Below are positions 6,299 to 12,935 of a stretch of 13,685 nt of DNA, one piece after another. Position numbers and translations under genes: made by a program. The notes under the pieces are model-generated. The model made no database searches. It saw only the letters and a program-made list of their open reading frames with translations, and was not told where the DNA came from. Position 1 is the first letter of the stretch; the number at the start of each line of letters is the position of its first letter. This DNA comes from DASTOB01 sp035720425 (GTDB lineage: Bacteria > Chloroflexota > Limnocylindria > Limnocylindrales > CSP1-4): contig DASTOB010000042.1 in assembly GCA_035720425.1 (NCBI GenBank), forward strand, positions 1 through 13,685, written 5' to 3'.

Positions 6299-6775
6299 TC
6301 AGTAGACGAACGGGATGAGTCGCCGGGTCCGGTTCCGGTACGCCGCGTAGCCGGGGAACCGTTCGACGAGCCAGGCCTCCTCACGGCGCGACTTGAGCGA
6401 GAAGAAGCCGAACAGGCCGACGGCGAGCCCGAGCGCGAGTGGCGACGCCCAGGCCAGCCCCCAGCCGACCGCTCCAAGGATGAGCCCGCCATAGATGGGA
6501 TGCCGGACGAGCCGGTACGCGCCGCGTTCGACGAGCTCGGCTTCCGGACGCGGGTAGGGGAGCGGCGTGAGGGCCGAGCGAAGGTCGACGATCCCGCGCA
6601 CGGCGAGCCACCCGCCGATCCCTGCGAGCACGGCCCCGACCGCCACGCCGGCGACGCGCAGGTCGCCCGACCAGGCCGGACCGACGAAGCCTCCCGCCGC
6701 GATCGCGGCGAGCAGCACGAGCTGGATGAGCATCCACCCTTCGCCCCGTGGCCCGAGCGCCGGCAGTCTCGTCAC
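6299..6775 (-). CDS. ICMT/PEMT-family membrane methyltransferase
   Basis: This 158-residue integral membrane protein has hydrophobic segments at roughly residues 15-33, 40-64 and 95-125. It carries the family signature GAYRLVRHPIYGG, the RHPxY motif that forms part of the S-adenosylmethionine site, and the ending E-E-A-W-L-x-x-x-F-P-x-Y-x-x-Y-x-x-x-T-x-R-L-I-P. Bacterial members methylate isoprenoid, lipid or small-molecule acceptors; the substrate here is unknown. GTG 6775 is chosen because its GTGA overlaps the TGA stop of the helicase gene on the same strand, indicating coupled translation. TACGAT also lies 6 nt upstream, but within helicase codons. A longer N-terminal extension would overlap the helicase deeply and has no membrane or enzyme motif. 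Confidence 0.85.
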   Translation of the reverse strand: MTRLPALGPRGEGWMLIQLVLLAAIAAGGFVGPAWSGDLRVAGVAVGAVLAGIGGWLAVRGIVDLRSALTPLPYPRPEAELVERGAYRLVRHPIYGGLILGAVGWGLAWASPLALGLAVGLFGFFSLKSRREEAWLVERFPGYAAYRNRTRRLIPFVY

Positions 6776-8481
6776 GAGCCCATCGTACGAGCCACCGCCC
6801 GGGCGGCGCGGTCCAGTTCGTCGGCGTCGAACGCCTCGAGGAGGAACGGCGAGGGCGCGTCCGGATCGTAGATGAGCGTGAGTGACCGTCGGGCGCGGGT
6901 CCACGCCACGTACGCCAGCCGTCGCTCCTCCTCGAGCGCCCGCCCCGGTTCGGGCGACTCGTCGAGCGTGCGACGGCTCGGGAACCGGCCCGCCTCGAGG
7001 CCGATGACGGCCACGTGGTCGAACTCGAGGCCCTTCGTGGCATGCGCCGTGGCGAGCGCCAGCGCGGCGTCGTCGCGGCGGAGGGCCGCCAGGCGTGCCT
7101 GTCGGTCGCCGACGGCGGCCGTGAAAGCCGCGAGATCCTGAAACGGGGCCGCCCACGAAATGACCGCCGCGCACGCATCGGCCCAGGTCCATGGATCGTC
7201 GTCGGCTGCCCCGGCGTCGGCTGCCCCGGCGTCGGCCGCCCCGTCACCAGCCGGAACGGCCTCCGCCCCTGGCGCCGCGGACGCCCGAACCATTGCCAAT
7301 CGGACCAACAGCGGCAGATCCTGCGGCGTGCCCGCGGCCCGCGCCAGCACCTCGCCGACGAGCGGCGACTCGAGCAGGAGCCGGATCGCCGGCGCCCGGA
7401 ACGGGATTTCCAGCTCGATTGCCGCCGCGACGGCCGGCAGCAGCTCGCGGTTCGTTCGGGCGAGGACCGCGCGGGTCGATCCGTCGGCCGGCCAGGCGGC
7501 AAGGAGGCTGCGCAGGGTCGTCGGTTCCTCGGTCACCCGCGGCGCGAGGGCCAGCGTCCCGGTGGCGGCCGGCCCGGAGAGGATTCGTTTCGCGAACCGC
7601 TCGCGGTTCAATTCGACAAGGCGCACGGCGCGCGCGACGACCGGCGCCGGGCACCGGTAGTTCGTGACGAGGTCGACCCGCCGCAGCCCCGGCAGCAGGC
7701 CGTCGAGCGAGAGGATCCGACGGACGTCCGCGAGCCGCCAGCCGTAGATCGACTGGTCATCGTCGCCGACGAGGAAGATCCGGTTGGCCGGCGCGGCGAG
7801 GAGCAGCCCGAGCCGGAGCTGGCTCCGATCGAGGTCCTGGGCCTCATCAACGAGCAGCTGCGCGCACCGCGCGCGCCACTGCGCGAGCTCCGCCGGCGAC
7901 GAATCGAGCAGCCGGATCGCCCGAATGACGAGGTCGTCGAAGTCGAGTGCGCCGTCGGCCGCGAGCGCGCGCTCGTACTTCACGAATGTCTGCGCGATCG
8001 GACCCGCGTCAGGGTCGGTCGCCACATCGTCGGCCGTCACCGCGAGGTCTAGCTTGAGCTTCGAGATCGCCGTGTCGAGCATCCGCAGGTCGGCCGGCGC
8101 GGCGCCGGGCGCCACGCGTTGGAGGACCGCCGACCGATCGGCCATTGGCTCGACCGGCTGCCCCGCCGAGCGGAGGATCCCGCGTCCCAGGGCATGGAAC
8201 GTCGCGACCCGCACGGCCCCCGGAGCGGTGCCGATCTCGCCGAGCGCCGCGTTCAGCCGCTCGCCGAGCTCCTCAGCCGCGCGCTTGTTGAACGTGATTG
8301 CCGCGATCGTCGCCGGATCCGCGCCGCCATCGACGAGCCAGGCGACCCGGGCGACGAGGGTCGTCGTCTTGCCGCTCCCCGCCGGCGCGACGCACAGTAC
8401 CGGCCCGGGCGGCGCCGTGGCGGCCGCCCGCTGGTCCGGGGCGAGCCTGGCGAGACGGGCCTCGACGGCCGGATGGGTCAT
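6772..8481 (-). CDS. UvrD/Rep-family SF1 helicase, short form
   Basis: This 569-residue ATP-dependent 3'-5' DNA helicase has the superfamily 1 motifs in order: Q motif (LAPDQRAA, Q17), Walker A (APAGSGKTT, 32-40), motif Ia (ITFNKRAAEEL), Walker B DEAQ (212-215), motif III (VGDDDQSIYGWR), motif IV (NYRCP), motif V (TAHATKGLEFD, near 480) and motif VI (AYVAWTRARRSL, near 530). It is about 150 residues shorter than typical UvrD, with little room for a full 2B domain; that region holds an Ala-Asp-Gly repeat. It may act in repair, given uvrA and uvrC nearby, but a processive UvrD role is not proven. ATG 8481 is chosen because it starts just before the Q motif and has CATCCT 6 nt upstream; frames further upstream run into intergenic DNA. 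It overlaps the methyltransferase start by 4 nt. Confidence 0.93.
   Translation of the reverse strand: MTHPAVEARLARLAPDQRAAATAPPGPVLCVAPAGSGKTTTLVARVAWLVDGGADPATIAAITFNKRAAEELGERLNAALGEIGTAPGAVRVATFHALGRGILRSAGQPVEPMADRSAVLQRVAPGAAPADLRMLDTAISKLKLDLAVTADDVATDPDAGPIAQTFVKYERALAADGALDFDDLVIRAIRLLDSSPAELAQWRARCAQLLVDEAQDLDRSQLRLGLLLAAPANRIFLVGDDDQSIYGWRLADVRRILSLDGLLPGLRRVDLVTNYRCPAPVVARAVRLVELNRERFAKRILSGPAATGTLALAPRVTEEPTTLRSLLAAWPADGSTRAVLARTNRELLPAVAAAIELEIPFRAPAIRLLLESPLVGEVLARAAGTPQDLPLLVRLAMVRASAAPGAEAVPAGDGAADAGAADAGAADDDPWTWADACAAVISWAAPFQDLAAFTAAVGDRQARLAALRRDDAALALATAHATKGLEFDHVAVIGLEAGRFPSRRTLDESPEPGRALEEERRLAYVAWTRARRSLTLIYDPDAPSPFLLEAFDADELDRAARAVARTMGS
6782..6787 (-). promoter_or_regulatory. 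Possible internal -10 before the methyltransferase gene
   Basis: TACGAT on the minus strand ends 6 nt before GTG 6775, the same hexamer and spacing as at 5424-5429. It is made of codons for the last residues of the helicase, so it may be chance; the GTGA overlap alone explains translation of the gene. Confidence 0.3.
7201..7245 (-). repeat. 15-bp tandem repeat inside the helicase gene
   Basis: On the plus strand GTCGGCTGCCCCGGC occurs at 7201-7215 and 7216-7230, followed by a degenerate third copy (7231-7245). It encodes repeated Ala-Ala-Asp-Ala-Gly in the helicase. The 15-bp unit keeps the reading frame, so copy number could vary without breaking the gene. Confidence 0.75.
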
Positions 8482-8487
8482 CCGGAC

Positions 8488-8493
8488 AGGATG
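8488..8493 (-). promoter_or_regulatory. Possible -10 element, leaderless helicase gene
   Basis: CATCCT on the minus strand ends 6 nt before ATG 8481. It has A2 and T6 but C at position 1. No Shine-Dalgarno is seen before this start. Confidence 0.4.
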
Positions 8494-8541
8494 GGCACAC
8501 CCGCTTAGCTGCGACGTACTCGGGGCTTCTCTGTGCGATTT

Positions 8542-8559
8542 CGGTGCGTCGGCGCACCG
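8542..8559. other. 7-bp hairpin in the divergent intergenic region
   Basis: CGGTGCG (8542-8548) and CGCACCG (8553-8559) form a perfect stem with a TCGG loop. It lies between the divergent helicase and nucleotidase genes, about 60 bp from the helicase start and 130 bp from the nucleotidase start. It could be an operator or an mRNA hairpin; no function can be assigned. Confidence 0.35.
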
Positions 8560-8674
8560 TGAGGCGCGCCAGATGGCGACACACGTGGTCCGGCGCGTGA
8601 CATGACGGGTATCGTTGTGGGCGGTAACAGGAAGTCCGGTTGCATCCGGGGGCGTCCCGCAGGTGACGCACAGT

Positions 8675-8681
8675 GGAGGAG
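8675..8681 (+). promoter_or_regulatory. Shine-Dalgarno deciding the nucleotidase start
   Basis: GGAGGAG ends 9 nt before ATG 8691. It shows the start is ATG 8691 and not the GTG at 8673, which the Shine-Dalgarno itself overlaps. The leader therefore lies in 8482-8674, where no strong promoter was recognised (a weak TATCGT at 8610-8615 is the best candidate). Confidence 0.75.
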
Positions 8682-8690
8682 ATACATCGC

Positions 8691-10409
8691 ATGAGACGTA
8701 GTCGCCTTGCCGCACTCGCCGTCATCGGCGTGCTCGTCGCGGCATTCGCCCCCGCCGCAACGGCCAGGCCGGCGCCGGGCTCGCCGGCCGTCGAGAAGGC
8801 GCAAACGACCGAGATCCAGATCCTCGGCCTCAACGACTTCCACGGTCAGCTCGAACCGGTGCCGTCGACGAGTTCCGGCGGCCGGATCGGCGCGACGCCG
8901 GCCGGCGGCGTCGAATACCTCGCGACGCACGTTCGTGACCTTCGGGCCACGAATCCGAACACGCTGTTCGTGTCGGCAGGTGACTTGATCGGCGCCACGC
9001 CGCTGATCTCGGCGCTGTTCCACGACGAGCCGACCATTGAGGCGTTCAACCTCATGGCGCTCGATTACAACGGCGTCGGCAACCACGAGTTCGACGAAGG
9101 CGTCGACGAGCTCCTGCGCATGCAGAACGGCGGGTGTCATCCGGTCGATGGATGCCTCGATGGGGACCCGTTCCACGGTGCCGACTTCCAGTTCCTGGCC
9201 GCCAACGTGGCCTACAAGGACACCGGCGAGACCATTTTCCCGCCCTACGCGATCCACCACTTTCCCGGCGTCAAGATCGCCATCGTCGGCATGACGCTCG
9301 AAGGCACGCCGTCGATCGTGACCCCGGCCGGCATCTCGCACGTCAACTTCTTCGACGAAGCGGACAGCGTCAACGCGCTCGTTCCGCACCTTCGCCAGCA
9401 GGGCATCGAGACCATCATCGTCCTACTGCACGAAGGCGGGTCGGTGACCGGCGGGCTGAACGAGACGACGATCAACCAGTGCAACAGCCCGTCGGGCGCG
9501 CTCCCGCCGATCGTCGAGCGGATGGACGACGCGATCGACGTCGTCATCACCGGCCATACGAACTGGGCGGTCAACTGCATCATTGACGGCAAGGTCGTTA
9601 CCGGTGCGGCCGCCACCGGCCGACTCATCACGGACATCGACTTGACAATCAACCGGGCGACCAAGAACCCGGTGCAGATCCTCGTCAACAACAAGATCGT
9701 CACCCAGACGGTCCCGAAGGCTCCGGATCTGACCGCCCTCGTCACGAAGTACAAGACGCTTTCGGCGCCGCTCGCCAATCGCGTCGTTGGGAACATCACC
9801 GCCGACATCACCCGAACCCAGAACGCGGCGGGCGAGTCGTCACTCGGAAACCTGATTGCCGACTCGCAGTACCTGGCCACCAAGGACGCCGGCTTCGGCG
9901 AGGCCGTCGTGGCATTCATGAACCCGGGCGGCATTCGGGCCGACCTGACCTATCCGAGCAGCCCGGCCGGGGAGGGTGACGGTGTCGTCACCTACGGCGA
10001 GATCTTCACGGTCCAGCCGTTCGGCAACAGCCTCGTGACGATGACCCTCACGGGAGCCCAGATCGACACGCTGCTCGAGCAGCAGTTCGACAATCCGGTT
10101 GTCGGTCAGCGGCGGATGCTCCAGATCTCCGACACGTTGCGTTACTCGTGGAGCGCCTCCGCTCCCACGGGTAGCAAGGTCGACGTCGCGTCGATCATGA
10201 TCGGGGGCGTGCCGATCAATCCGGCTGCCTCCTACCGCGTCACCGTCAACAGCTTCCTGGCCGACGGCGGTGACCTCTTCTCCGTGCTTTCGCTGGGCAC
10301 GAACCGCCTCGGCGGAGACGTCGATCTGGACGCCGTCGAGAAGTACTTCAATGCCCAGGTGGGGCCCGTCGCCCCGCCCGCCCAGAACCGGATCACGATG
10401 CTGCCCTGA
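8691..10409 (+). CDS. Secreted 5'-nucleotidase / metallophosphatase
   Basis: This 572-residue exported enzyme of the UshA/5'-nucleotidase family removes phosphate from extracellular nucleotides. The signal peptide is MRRSRLAALAVIGVLVAAF with likely cleavage after ATA (about residue 25). The N-terminal calcineurin-like domain has the two-metal ligands D49-x-H51, D98 (SAGDLIG), N131-H132 (GNHEFD), H247 (LLHEGG) and H289 in GHTN. The last position, N291, is His or Gln in most relatives, so it is unusual. The C-terminal 5'-nucleotidase substrate domain runs from about 355 and shows NPGGIRADL, GEIFTVQPFGNSLV and SFLADGGD. It uses a strong Shine-Dalgarno, unlike the cytoplasmic genes here. It is divergent from the helicase and is followed by a strong hairpin. 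No C-terminal wall anchor is seen, so it is probably released. Confidence 0.93.
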   Translation: MRRSRLAALAVIGVLVAAFAPAATARPAPGSPAVEKAQTTEIQILGLNDFHGQLEPVPSTSSGGRIGATPAGGVEYLATHVRDLRATNPNTLFVSAGDLIGATPLISALFHDEPTIEAFNLMALDYNGVGNHEFDEGVDELLRMQNGGCHPVDGCLDGDPFHGADFQFLAANVAYKDTGETIFPPYAIHHFPGVKIAIVGMTLEGTPSIVTPAGISHVNFFDEADSVNALVPHLRQQGIETIIVLLHEGGSVTGGLNETTINQCNSPSGALPPIVERMDDAIDVVITGHTNWAVNCIIDGKVVTGAAATGRLITDIDLTINRATKNPVQILVNNKIVTQTVPKAPDLTALVTKYKTLSAPLANRVVGNITADITRTQNAAGESSLGNLIADSQYLATKDAGFGEAVVAFMNPGGIRADLTYPSSPAGEGDGVVTYGEIFTVQPFGNSLVTMTLTGAQIDTLLEQQFDNPVVGQRRMLQISDTLRYSWSASAPTGSKVDVASIMIGGVPINPAASYRVTVNSFLADGGDLFSVLSLGTNRLGGDVDLDAVEKYFNAQVGPVAPPAQNRITMLP

Positions 10410-10429
10410 CCGTCGCCCCGCGACGCCAG

Positions 10430-10463
10430 ACCGAAGGCCGACCCACACGGGTCGGCCTTCGGT
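10430..10463 (+). terminator. Strong 15-bp hairpin after the nucleotidase gene
   Basis: A perfect stem joins 10430-10444 and 10449-10463 (ACCGAAGGCCGACCC with its complement) around an ACAC loop, starting 21 bp after the stop codon. The stem is long and GC-rich; the following TGATTCCC is not a good T-run. It is the best terminator in the window. Confidence 0.75.
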
Positions 10464-10590
10464 GATTCCCGGCACCGAACCGGTACTCCTTGGCGGCGCA
10501 GCCCGGCAACGAACCACCCGATCTGGCCATCGACACCCCGGACGGCCGGCGGAACGATGACTCGGCGCGGGACGTGCCCATGACCCGCGT

Positions 10591-10620
10591 GAGCACTGAG
10601 CCGAGCACCGAACCGAGCAC
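10591..10620 (+). repeat. 12-bp tandem repeat next to a Shine-Dalgarno
   Basis: GAGCACTGAGCC (10591-10602), GAGCACCGAACC (10603-10614) and GAGCAC (10615-10620) form 2.5 copies, ending directly at the GGGAG (10621-10625) of the next gene. It could be an operator or a simple slippage repeat. Confidence 0.5.
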
Positions 10621-10631
10621 GGGAGCGTCGC

Positions 10632-12005
10632 ATGCGCGAGCGAGTCGTCCGTCGGGCCTTTCGTCGGGCCCTCGTCGCCGCCGTCACCCTGGCCATCGCA
10701 TCGGCCGCCATCGCGAGCGCCGACATGCTCGCCCCGGACGGCGATCCGATCACGCCAGGCATCCAGCCGACCACCCACCTCGGCGACGTCGCGCCCGGCG
10801 CGACGATCGTCGTCGAGGTCCCGTTCTGGCTGAGCTGCTCCGGCACCGCCCACCTCAACCGGAACCAGGTCGTGACGATCACGCCGCTGCTCAGCAGCGG
10901 CGCCGGACCGCTCACCGTAACGGGCACCACGCTGGGGCCGCCGCCGGCCACGTGGCCGCTCGACGGCGACCCGTGCACGGCGGCCGACACCCCGGTCGCC
11001 TCGAACGGGACGAGCATGGTCACGCTGACGGCACCGAACCTCGACGGCGATGGCTACCTCTACCAGATGGGATTCGTGCGCTCCTTCGATCCCGTATCGG
11101 GCGACGACAGCTCGGCGATCAACAGCGGCCCGTTCACGTTCCTCACCTTCACCCTCGACGTCGTCTCGAACACGGCCCCGCTTCTCCAGCTCCCGTCGGC
11201 CGTCACGCTCGAGGGCGACACGACCGGCGGCGCGCTCGCCGCGTACACGGCAACCGCGACGGACGCGGAGGACGACCCCGACCCGACCCCGGTCTGCACG
11301 CCGGCGCCCGGCGCCTTCGTCCCGCTCGGAACGACCCAGATCGACTGCTCCGTCACCGACTCGGGTGGCCAGACCGCCTCCGGCTCGTTCGACCTGACCG
11401 TCGTCGACACGACCGCCCCGGCCCTCCAGGACGTCCCGACCGGCGTCGACGTCACCGCCCCGTCGGCCCTCGGCGCGGTCGTCACCTACGCGCCGCCGTC
11501 GGCCGTCGACGTCGTCGACCCTGACCCCGTCATCTCGTGCGCACCCGCGTCCGGGACACAGTTCCCGCTCGGCACCACCGTCGTCGGCTGCACCGCCTCC
11601 GACGACAGCGGCAACAGCGCGAGTGCCTCGTTCCCGGTGACGGTCCGGTTCGTCGCCGCCCGCTGGGAAGCGCCGATCGGCGGCGACCCGGCGTGGCTCG
11701 TGTCGAACCACGGCCGAACCGTGCCGGTCAAGCTCGCGCTCCTGGTCGGCGGGCATGACTGGACGAGCGGGAGCGTCGCCCTCGTCGTGACGTCGTGTGG
11801 CAGTTCCACGGTCCACGCGACCGTCCCGATGGCGTGGAACCCTGACAGCGGCCGATGGATGGGCCACCTCGACACGGCTTCATTGCCCGGCTCCGGCTGC
11901 TACACGGGCATGGCCTCACCGAACGGGACCGACGGGCCGACCTTCCGGCTCGACCTCCGCCCGCCGGCCGAGCTGGCGGCACCGGGACGCGCGAAGCGAG
12001 GCTGA
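10632..12005 (+). CDS. Secreted protein with two HYR domains
   Basis: The 457-residue exported protein has a signal peptide (RRAFRRALVAAVTLAIASAA, cut near ASA at residue 30). An N-terminal beta-rich region (about 31-178) is unassigned. Two hyalin-repeat (HYR) domains follow, about 180-260 and 262-343, each with the pattern C-x-P-x-x-G-x-F-P-L-G-T-T-x-x-x-C. The C-terminal part (about 344-445) contains RTVPVKLALL, resembling the PxKF-type domain that often follows HYR repeats. Eight Cys fall in four likely disulfide pairs. HYR domains have an immunoglobulin-like fold linked to adhesion. The chain has only two Lys residues and no sorting signal. GGGAG 6 nt before ATG 10632 sets the start. It sits between the nucleotidase hairpin and the lysyl oxidase gene. 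Confidence 0.85.
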   Translation: MRERVVRRAFRRALVAAVTLAIASAAIASADMLAPDGDPITPGIQPTTHLGDVAPGATIVVEVPFWLSCSGTAHLNRNQVVTITPLLSSGAGPLTVTGTTLGPPPATWPLDGDPCTAADTPVASNGTSMVTLTAPNLDGDGYLYQMGFVRSFDPVSGDDSSAINSGPFTFLTFTLDVVSNTAPLLQLPSAVTLEGDTTGGALAAYTATATDAEDDPDPTPVCTPAPGAFVPLGTTQIDCSVTDSGGQTASGSFDLTVVDTTAPALQDVPTGVDVTAPSALGAVVTYAPPSAVDVVDPDPVISCAPASGTQFPLGTTVVGCTASDDSGNSASASFPVTVRFVAARWEAPIGGDPAWLVSNHGRTVPVKLALLVGGHDWTSGSVALVVTSCGSSTVHATVPMAWNPDSGRWMGHLDTASLPGSGCYTGMASPNGTDGPTFRLDLRPPAELAAPGRAKRG

Positions 12006-12076
12006 ACCGGGGTCACGGCAGGCGCAGCCAGCATCTAGGCAGCGGGTCCGCCCGAGGTCATACTCGTCGGGCCAGC

Positions 12077-12099
12077 TCGGCCACCGAACCGATGGCCGA
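12077..12099 (+). other. 7-bp hairpin in the lysyl oxidase leader
   Basis: TCGGCCA (12077-12083) pairs with TGGCCGA (12093-12099) around a 9-nt loop, ending 20 bp before the GGAGG at 12120-12124. It is weak and without assigned function. Confidence 0.25.
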
Positions 12100-12131
12100 C
12101 CCGCCGATCGCCCGAACGTGGAGGCTGCCCT

Positions 12132-12890
12132 GTGCGACTGAGGCGCGCTGCCGTGCTGCTCATCGCCGTGGCGCTGCTCGTGTTCGGTCTCGCCGCGCCG
12201 GTGCCGGCCGCCGCAGACCACGGTGCCACCGACGTGCAGCTGCCCGACCTCGGGATGGCGCCCCTCGCCGACTTCAGCGTGCAGAAGCGCCCGAAAGGCG
12301 AGCGTTGGCTGCGCTTCAGCGCGGTGATCGTCAACGTCGGTGCCGGGCCGTTCCAGGCCTGGGGCCACGGCGGCTCGGGCGGCGAGCTGGCCGTCGACCA
12401 GCAGTTCAGGACCACGGCGGGTGGGATCGCGAGCCACCCAACGACGGCGCGCATGTACTGGTCCGGCGACGGCCACAACCACTGGCACGTCCGGGACCTC
12501 GAGGAGTATGTCCTCGAGAACCAGAACGGCACGACGCGCCGGTACGGCGAGAAGCACGGCTTCTGCTTCTGGGACAACTACCGGTACAACACCTCGCTCT
12601 CCGGCTATCCGTCGACCGCGATTTACACCGGCACGAATTCGTGCCAGACGCGGGCCGACGGGAACGTGCTCATGGGCCTCTCGATCGGCTGGGGCGACCG
12701 CTACCCGGCGACGATCGTGGACCAGTACATCAAGATCAGCGGGCTGCCCGCAGGCGAATACACCGTGGCCGCCACGGCCGACTGGGCGAACTGGTTCCAG
12801 GAGTCGAACGAGGCCAACAACAGCACGACGGCGCGGATCCGAATCAACAAGAACGGCGTGACGGTTCTCGATCCGGGTGTCGGCCCGTAG
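12132..12890 (+). CDS. Secreted bacterial lysyl oxidase
   Basis: This 252-residue protein belongs to the lysyl oxidase family (PF01186): copper enzymes that oxidise primary amines such as the lysine side chain to aldehydes, releasing peroxide and ammonia. The signal peptide is MRLRRAAVLLIAVALLVFG with cleavage near AAA-D29. The copper motif GHNHWH supplies H115, H117 and H119. By alignment with animal enzymes, the lysyl-tyrosylquinone cofactor residues are K141 (EKHGFC) and Y191 (GWGDRY), both present. The C-terminal part (SGLPAGEY, then ESNEANN) also fits the family. The start is GTG 12132, with GGAGG 7 nt upstream. Bacterial members are known mainly from Actinomycetota; the natural substrate is unknown. 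Its stop is 45 bp before uvrC with no terminator between. Confidence 0.88.
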   Translation: MRLRRAAVLLIAVALLVFGLAAPVPAAADHGATDVQLPDLGMAPLADFSVQKRPKGERWLRFSAVIVNVGAGPFQAWGHGGSGGELAVDQQFRTTAGGIASHPTTARMYWSGDGHNHWHVRDLEEYVLENQNGTTRRYGEKHGFCFWDNYRYNTSLSGYPSTAIYTGTNSCQTRADGNVLMGLSIGWGDRYPATIVDQYIKISGLPAGEYTVAATADWANWFQESNEANNSTTARIRINKNGVTVLDPGVGP

Positions 12891-12923
12891 GGTGTCATTC
12901 GCACGGCCGATGGTGATCTGGCC

Positions 12924-12929
12924 CAGAAT
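12924..12929 (+). promoter_or_regulatory. Possible -10 element, leaderless uvrC
   Basis: CAGAAT ends 6 nt before GTG 12936. It has A2 and T6 but C at position 1. No Shine-Dalgarno and no SOS box were found in the 45-bp gap. Confidence 0.4.
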
Positions 12930-12935
12930 CGCTCG

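Noticed and set aside
8600..8690. Possible riboswitch in the nucleotidase leader
   Set aside because: I could not match any known riboswitch core, and no strong terminator or Shine-Dalgarno-hiding hairpin was found.
8956..8970. CGAAC-N5-GTTCG, resembling a LexA site
   Set aside because: The spacer is 5 nt instead of 4 and the site lies inside the nucleotidase coding region.
10632..12890. HYR protein as cross-linking substrate of the adjacent lysyl oxidase
   Set aside because: The HYR protein has only two Lys residues in 457, one of them in the extreme C-terminal tail, so extensive lysine cross-linking is unlikely.
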